Shown piece after piece: positions 61,537 through 64,000 of a stretch of DNA of 64,000 nucleotides. The first letter of the stretch is position 1. The number at the start of each line of letters is the position of its first letter. The position numbers were made by a program, and so were the translations under genes. Source of the stretch: Marinifilum breve (GTDB taxonomy: Bacteria; Bacteroidota; Bacteroidia; Bacteroidales; Marinifilaceae); contig NZ_QFLI01000003.1 of the NCBI RefSeq assembly GCF_003202155.1, forward strand, positions 1 through 64,000, read 5' to 3'. The notes under the pieces were generated by a model. That model saw nothing but the letters and a program-made list of their open reading frames with translations. It was not told where the DNA came from and ran no database searches.

Positions 61537-62487
61537 ATGAAAATTAACACAGAAATATTAACAGATTATTTAAACGAGCTATGTGACAACAAAACAAAAC
61601 AGGCAGTGGAAAATTGGATAAAGGAAGATGCTGCGAACCAAAAATACTTTGAAGAGTTAAAGTTTTATTGGGAATGCAAATCTTCATCCACAAAGAAAAT
61701 TGAATTTGATTCGAAAAAAGCTTACAGCAAAATATTACAAAAGAAAAACTTACAAAAACGACTTAAAATTCGCCGTTACCTGCAGTACGCGGCTGCAATG
61801 ACAATTCTAATTGTAAGTGGAATTACATCGTATTTATTTATGAATACCGATTCGGATCAAATATTGGTTGTAAATAATATTGCAAGTGAAAAGCTGTTGA
61901 ACCTGCCTGATGGAAGTACAATTCTGTTGGCCCAGGGAAGTAGTATTAGGCATTCGAAACACTTTTCAGAAAAGGTGAGATCTATTGAGCTTACAGGGGA
62001 AGCTTTTTTTAATGTAGCAAAAGACAAGAACAGACCATTTATCATCTCCACCAGTCAAACCCAAACACAAGTTATCGGAACATCATTTCGAATTTCGGAA
62101 GCTAATGGCAATACCTTTATTAAGGTAGAATCGGGAATTGTTGAGTTTAGGGGAAAAAATGAACCAACAAATAAGGTACGACTGGTGAAAGGTGATAAAG
62201 CGAAGTTTATGACCAAGCAACATGTAATTCTAAAAGGCTCCAATAAATCTCAAAATTCAGAATTAAAAATTCAGTATTTAGCATATCAGAACGAAAGTTT
62301 AAAATCGATATGTAGCGATTTAAATGAACTATTTAATGTAGATATCAGACTGGAAGGAGAAATGATCCCACAACTCAGGTTGACAACAGTATTTGAAAAT
62401 CAAAAACTGGAAAATATCCTGGAAACCATTTCTTTCACCTTAGATCTTGATATCGAAAAAAACAATTCGTACATCCTACTAAAATAA
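61537..62487 (+). CDS. FecR-type anti-sigma factor
   Basis: The 316-residue inner membrane protein has a cytoplasmic sigma-binding N-terminus (ILTDYLNELCDNKTKQAVENWIKED), one membrane helix (about 86-105), a periplasmic FecR domain (LPDGSTILLAQGSSIRHSKHFSEKVRSIELTGEAFFNVAKDKNRPF) and a C-terminal STN-like segment (LKSICSDLNELFNVDIRLEGE). It transmits the signal from the receptor to the upstream ECF sigma factor. The receptor gene starts 7 bp downstream. Confidence 0.95.
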   Translation: MKINTEILTDYLNELCDNKTKQAVENWIKEDAANQKYFEELKFYWECKSSSTKKIEFDSKKAYSKILQKKNLQKRLKIRRYLQYAAAMTILIVSGITSYLFMNTDSDQILVVNNIASEKLLNLPDGSTILLAQGSSIRHSKHFSEKVRSIELTGEAFFNVAKDKNRPFIISTSQTQTQVIGTSFRISEANGNTFIKVESGIVEFRGKNEPTNKVRLVKGDKAKFMTKQHVILKGSNKSQNSELKIQYLAYQNESLKSICSDLNELFNVDIRLEGEMIPQLRLTTVFENQKLENILETISFTLDLDIEKNNSYILLK

Positions 62488-62494
62488 TTCGTAC

Positions 62495-64000
62495 ATGAGA
62501 AATATATTTCTTTTTCTAGCAGCCATTTTTATGCTGTTGGGGATGAATACGGCAATGTCTCAACCAAAAGACAACCAAATCATTAAAACCAACAAAGAGT
62601 CTTATTCCTTTGTGGAGCTAATGGATTTGATTAAAAATCAAACCAAACTGAACTGTACCTACCCAAGCACAGAACTTGGGAAAAAGAAAATTTACTTGGG
62701 TAAAAAATCTTACCAACTAAGTATATTACTGGATAAGGTATGTTTGCAGCTTCAGTTAAAACATAAAATCATTGGAAATCAGATTGCTTTTAAAAAGTAC
62801 CCAAACAAGACAGTAACCATTAGCGGCTATATAAAAGATGCTAACAATGGTGAAGACTTAATTGGAGCTGCCTTCTATATCAAAGAACTGAAAAAAGGTA
62901 CAATCACCAACCCATATGGCTTTTACTCTTTAAGTGTTCCTGCTGGTTATTATACGTTTAGCTATTCTTTTTTGGGAACAAAAACTCAAACTAAAGTTGT
63001 GGAAGTTACCGATAACTTGAGTTTGAATATCGATTTATCTTCTGATAATCTTCAAATAAAAGAAGTAGTTGTAAGAGGTGAAGCTGCAGCCAGTAATGTT
63101 GAGCGAGCTGAAATGAGTGTAGTAAAAATGCCAGCCACTACCATAAAAAAGTTACCTGCCTTAATGGGTGAGGTCGACCTAATTAAGGCTGTTCAAATGC
63201 TTCCCGGCGTAAAACCTGCTGCCGAAGGGTCGAGTGGTTTTAGTGTTCGTGGAGGTAATCCTGACCAAAACCTTTTGCTTTTGGATGAAGCTCCGGTTTA
63301 CAATGCCTCTCACCTTTTAGGATTCTTTTCGGTATTTAATAATGATGCTTTAAGTGATATGAAACTTTACAAAGGTGATATTCCTGCCGCAGTAGGTGGT
63401 CGTCTTTCATCATTTCTGGATATCAGAATGAAAAATGGAAACAGCAAAAAATTTAGTGGTAATGGTGGTATTGGTACGGTTTCATCAAGGTTAACTCTTG
63501 AGGGGCCTATTGGTAAAAATGAAAAGACTTCTTTTATGCTATCAGGAAGAAGAAGTTATGCAGATTTATTTCTTAGATTATCTTCCGACGAAGACGTCAA
63601 AAATAATATCGTTTACTTTTACGATGTAAATGCAAAAATCAACCATCGCTTTAATGATAAAAATCGTTTGTTTATTTCAACTTATCTGGGAAAAGATAAA
63701 TTTAAAAGTAATGAGAATGAATTAAACTTTGGTAACAAAACCATAAGTCTACGTTGGAATCACCTTTTTTCTAACAAACTATTTTCAAATGCCACCTTCC
63801 TGTATAGCAAGTATGATTATGAAATTTCAAATAGATTAGGTGTTGATGCATTCATGTGGAAATCAAATATGGAAGATTATTCGGCAAAACTTGATTTCAA
63901 CTACTTTCTTAATGCCAATAACAATATCAAATTTGGAGGTGCTATTATCTATCACAAATTTGAACCCGGACATGCTTATGGCCTGGGTGAACAGTCAATA
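62495..64000 (+). CDS. TonB-dependent outer membrane receptor, STN-containing (partial)
   Basis: 502 codons are visible before the window ends. A signal peptide (MRNIFLFLAAIFMLLGMNTA, cleavage near MSQ) is followed by an STN domain (SYSFVELMDLIKNQTKLNCTY...LSILLDKVCLQLQLKHKIIGNQ) that contacts FecR. A carboxypeptidase-like beta-sandwich (TVTISGYIKDANNGEDLIGAAFYI), the plug (LPALMGEVDLIKAVQMLPGV, GFSVRGGNPDQNLLLLDEAPV) and the start of the barrel come next. It is the surface signalling receptor of the sigma/FecR operon. A SusD-like partner, if any, would lie beyond the edge. Confidence 0.93.
   Translation, partial: MRNIFLFLAAIFMLLGMNTAMSQPKDNQIIKTNKESYSFVELMDLIKNQTKLNCTYPSTELGKKKIYLGKKSYQLSILLDKVCLQLQLKHKIIGNQIAFKKYPNKTVTISGYIKDANNGEDLIGAAFYIKELKKGTITNPYGFYSLSVPAGYYTFSYSFLGTKTQTKVVEVTDNLSLNIDLSSDNLQIKEVVVRGEAAASNVERAEMSVVKMPATTIKKLPALMGEVDLIKAVQMLPGVKPAAEGSSGFSVRGGNPDQNLLLLDEAPVYNASHLLGFFSVFNNDALSDMKLYKGDIPAAVGGRLSSFLDIRMKNGNSKKFSGNGGIGTVSSRLTLEGPIGKNEKTSFMLSGRRSYADLFLRLSSDEDVKNNIVYFYDVNAKINHRFNDKNRLFISTYLGKDKFKSNENELNFGNKTISLRWNHLFSNKLFSNATFLYSKYDYEISNRLGVDAFMWKSNMEDYSAKLDFNYFLNANNNIKFGGAIIYHKFEPGHAYGLGEQSI

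Overview
The window is an AT-rich chromosomal segment of a Bacteroidota bacterium, most likely a marine or anaerobic relative of the Marinilabiliales/Marinifilaceae. That placement is an inference. It rests on promoters of the Bacteroidetes type (TTTG, about 19-21 nt, TAnnTTTG), the near absence of Shine-Dalgarno sequences, sigma/FecR/TonB-receptor systems, PKD-like surface repeats and many SPII lipoproteins. There is no rRNA operon, intact insertion sequence, prophage or CRISPR array. Eight tRNAs are present.

Layout. 1-3946: a secreted repeat protein whose 210-bp repeats are broken by 5-bp and 8-bp deletions. 4.2-20.1 kb: mostly minus-strand housekeeping and envelope genes (rluF, carbonic anhydrase, glsA, histidine kinase, CNNM/CBS protein, the pbpC and alpha-2-macroglobulin pair, RhlE-type helicase, VOC protein, DUF1287 protein flanked by two copies of a palindromic repeat). 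20.3-21.4 kb: an all-helical protein of unknown function whose last codons run into a remarkable element. The heptamer CCACATA recurs every 21 bp seven times, then its reverse complement TATGTGG recurs every 21 bp seven times, symmetric about a palindrome centred on 21215. 21.5-24.2 kb: a GntR/YtrA-type ABC transporter operon with a recognisable promoter and operator. 24.6-28.3 kb: a TonB-linked beta-barrel receptor and a flavodoxin/ferredoxin protein. 28.36-28.87 kb: a tRNA cluster (Tyr-Gly duplicated, then Ser). 29.2-38.3 kb: lipid kinase, TPR protein, recF/DUF721, ndk, nrnA, a candidate structured RNA with a strong terminator, an RsmI-like methylase, transporters and an MBL hydrolase. 38.5-38.9 kb: three identical tRNA-Arg genes.

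40.2-47.8 kb is a thiol-rich metal/metalloid handling region: a MerT-like protein with CC motifs, an outer membrane protein, a rhodanese, SigZ, an ArsP-like permease, a 57-residue CC-rich protein, a TauE/SafE exporter, a CPC-type GST, an ArsR regulator and a thioredoxin-like protein ending in GCGCG. 48.2-52.9 kb holds conserved hypothetical genes separated by repeat-rich, partly decayed DNA. 52.9-57.9 kb has three lipoproteins (one HExxH peptidase-like, one ClpP-like, one formylglycine-generating-enzyme-like) and an ECF sigma/anti-sigma pair. Two divergent promoters of identical design (GCAACGCTG, CGTC, TGGGTTAA) suggest that this sigma factor controls itself and the FGE-like lipoprotein. 58-64 kb carries a LysE exporter, an AraC regulator, raiA and a sigma/FecR/TonB-receptor operon that leaves the window.

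The strongest candidate for something undescribed is the 21-bp-phased, dyad-symmetric heptamer array at 21083-21347, together with the helical protein gene that ends inside it.
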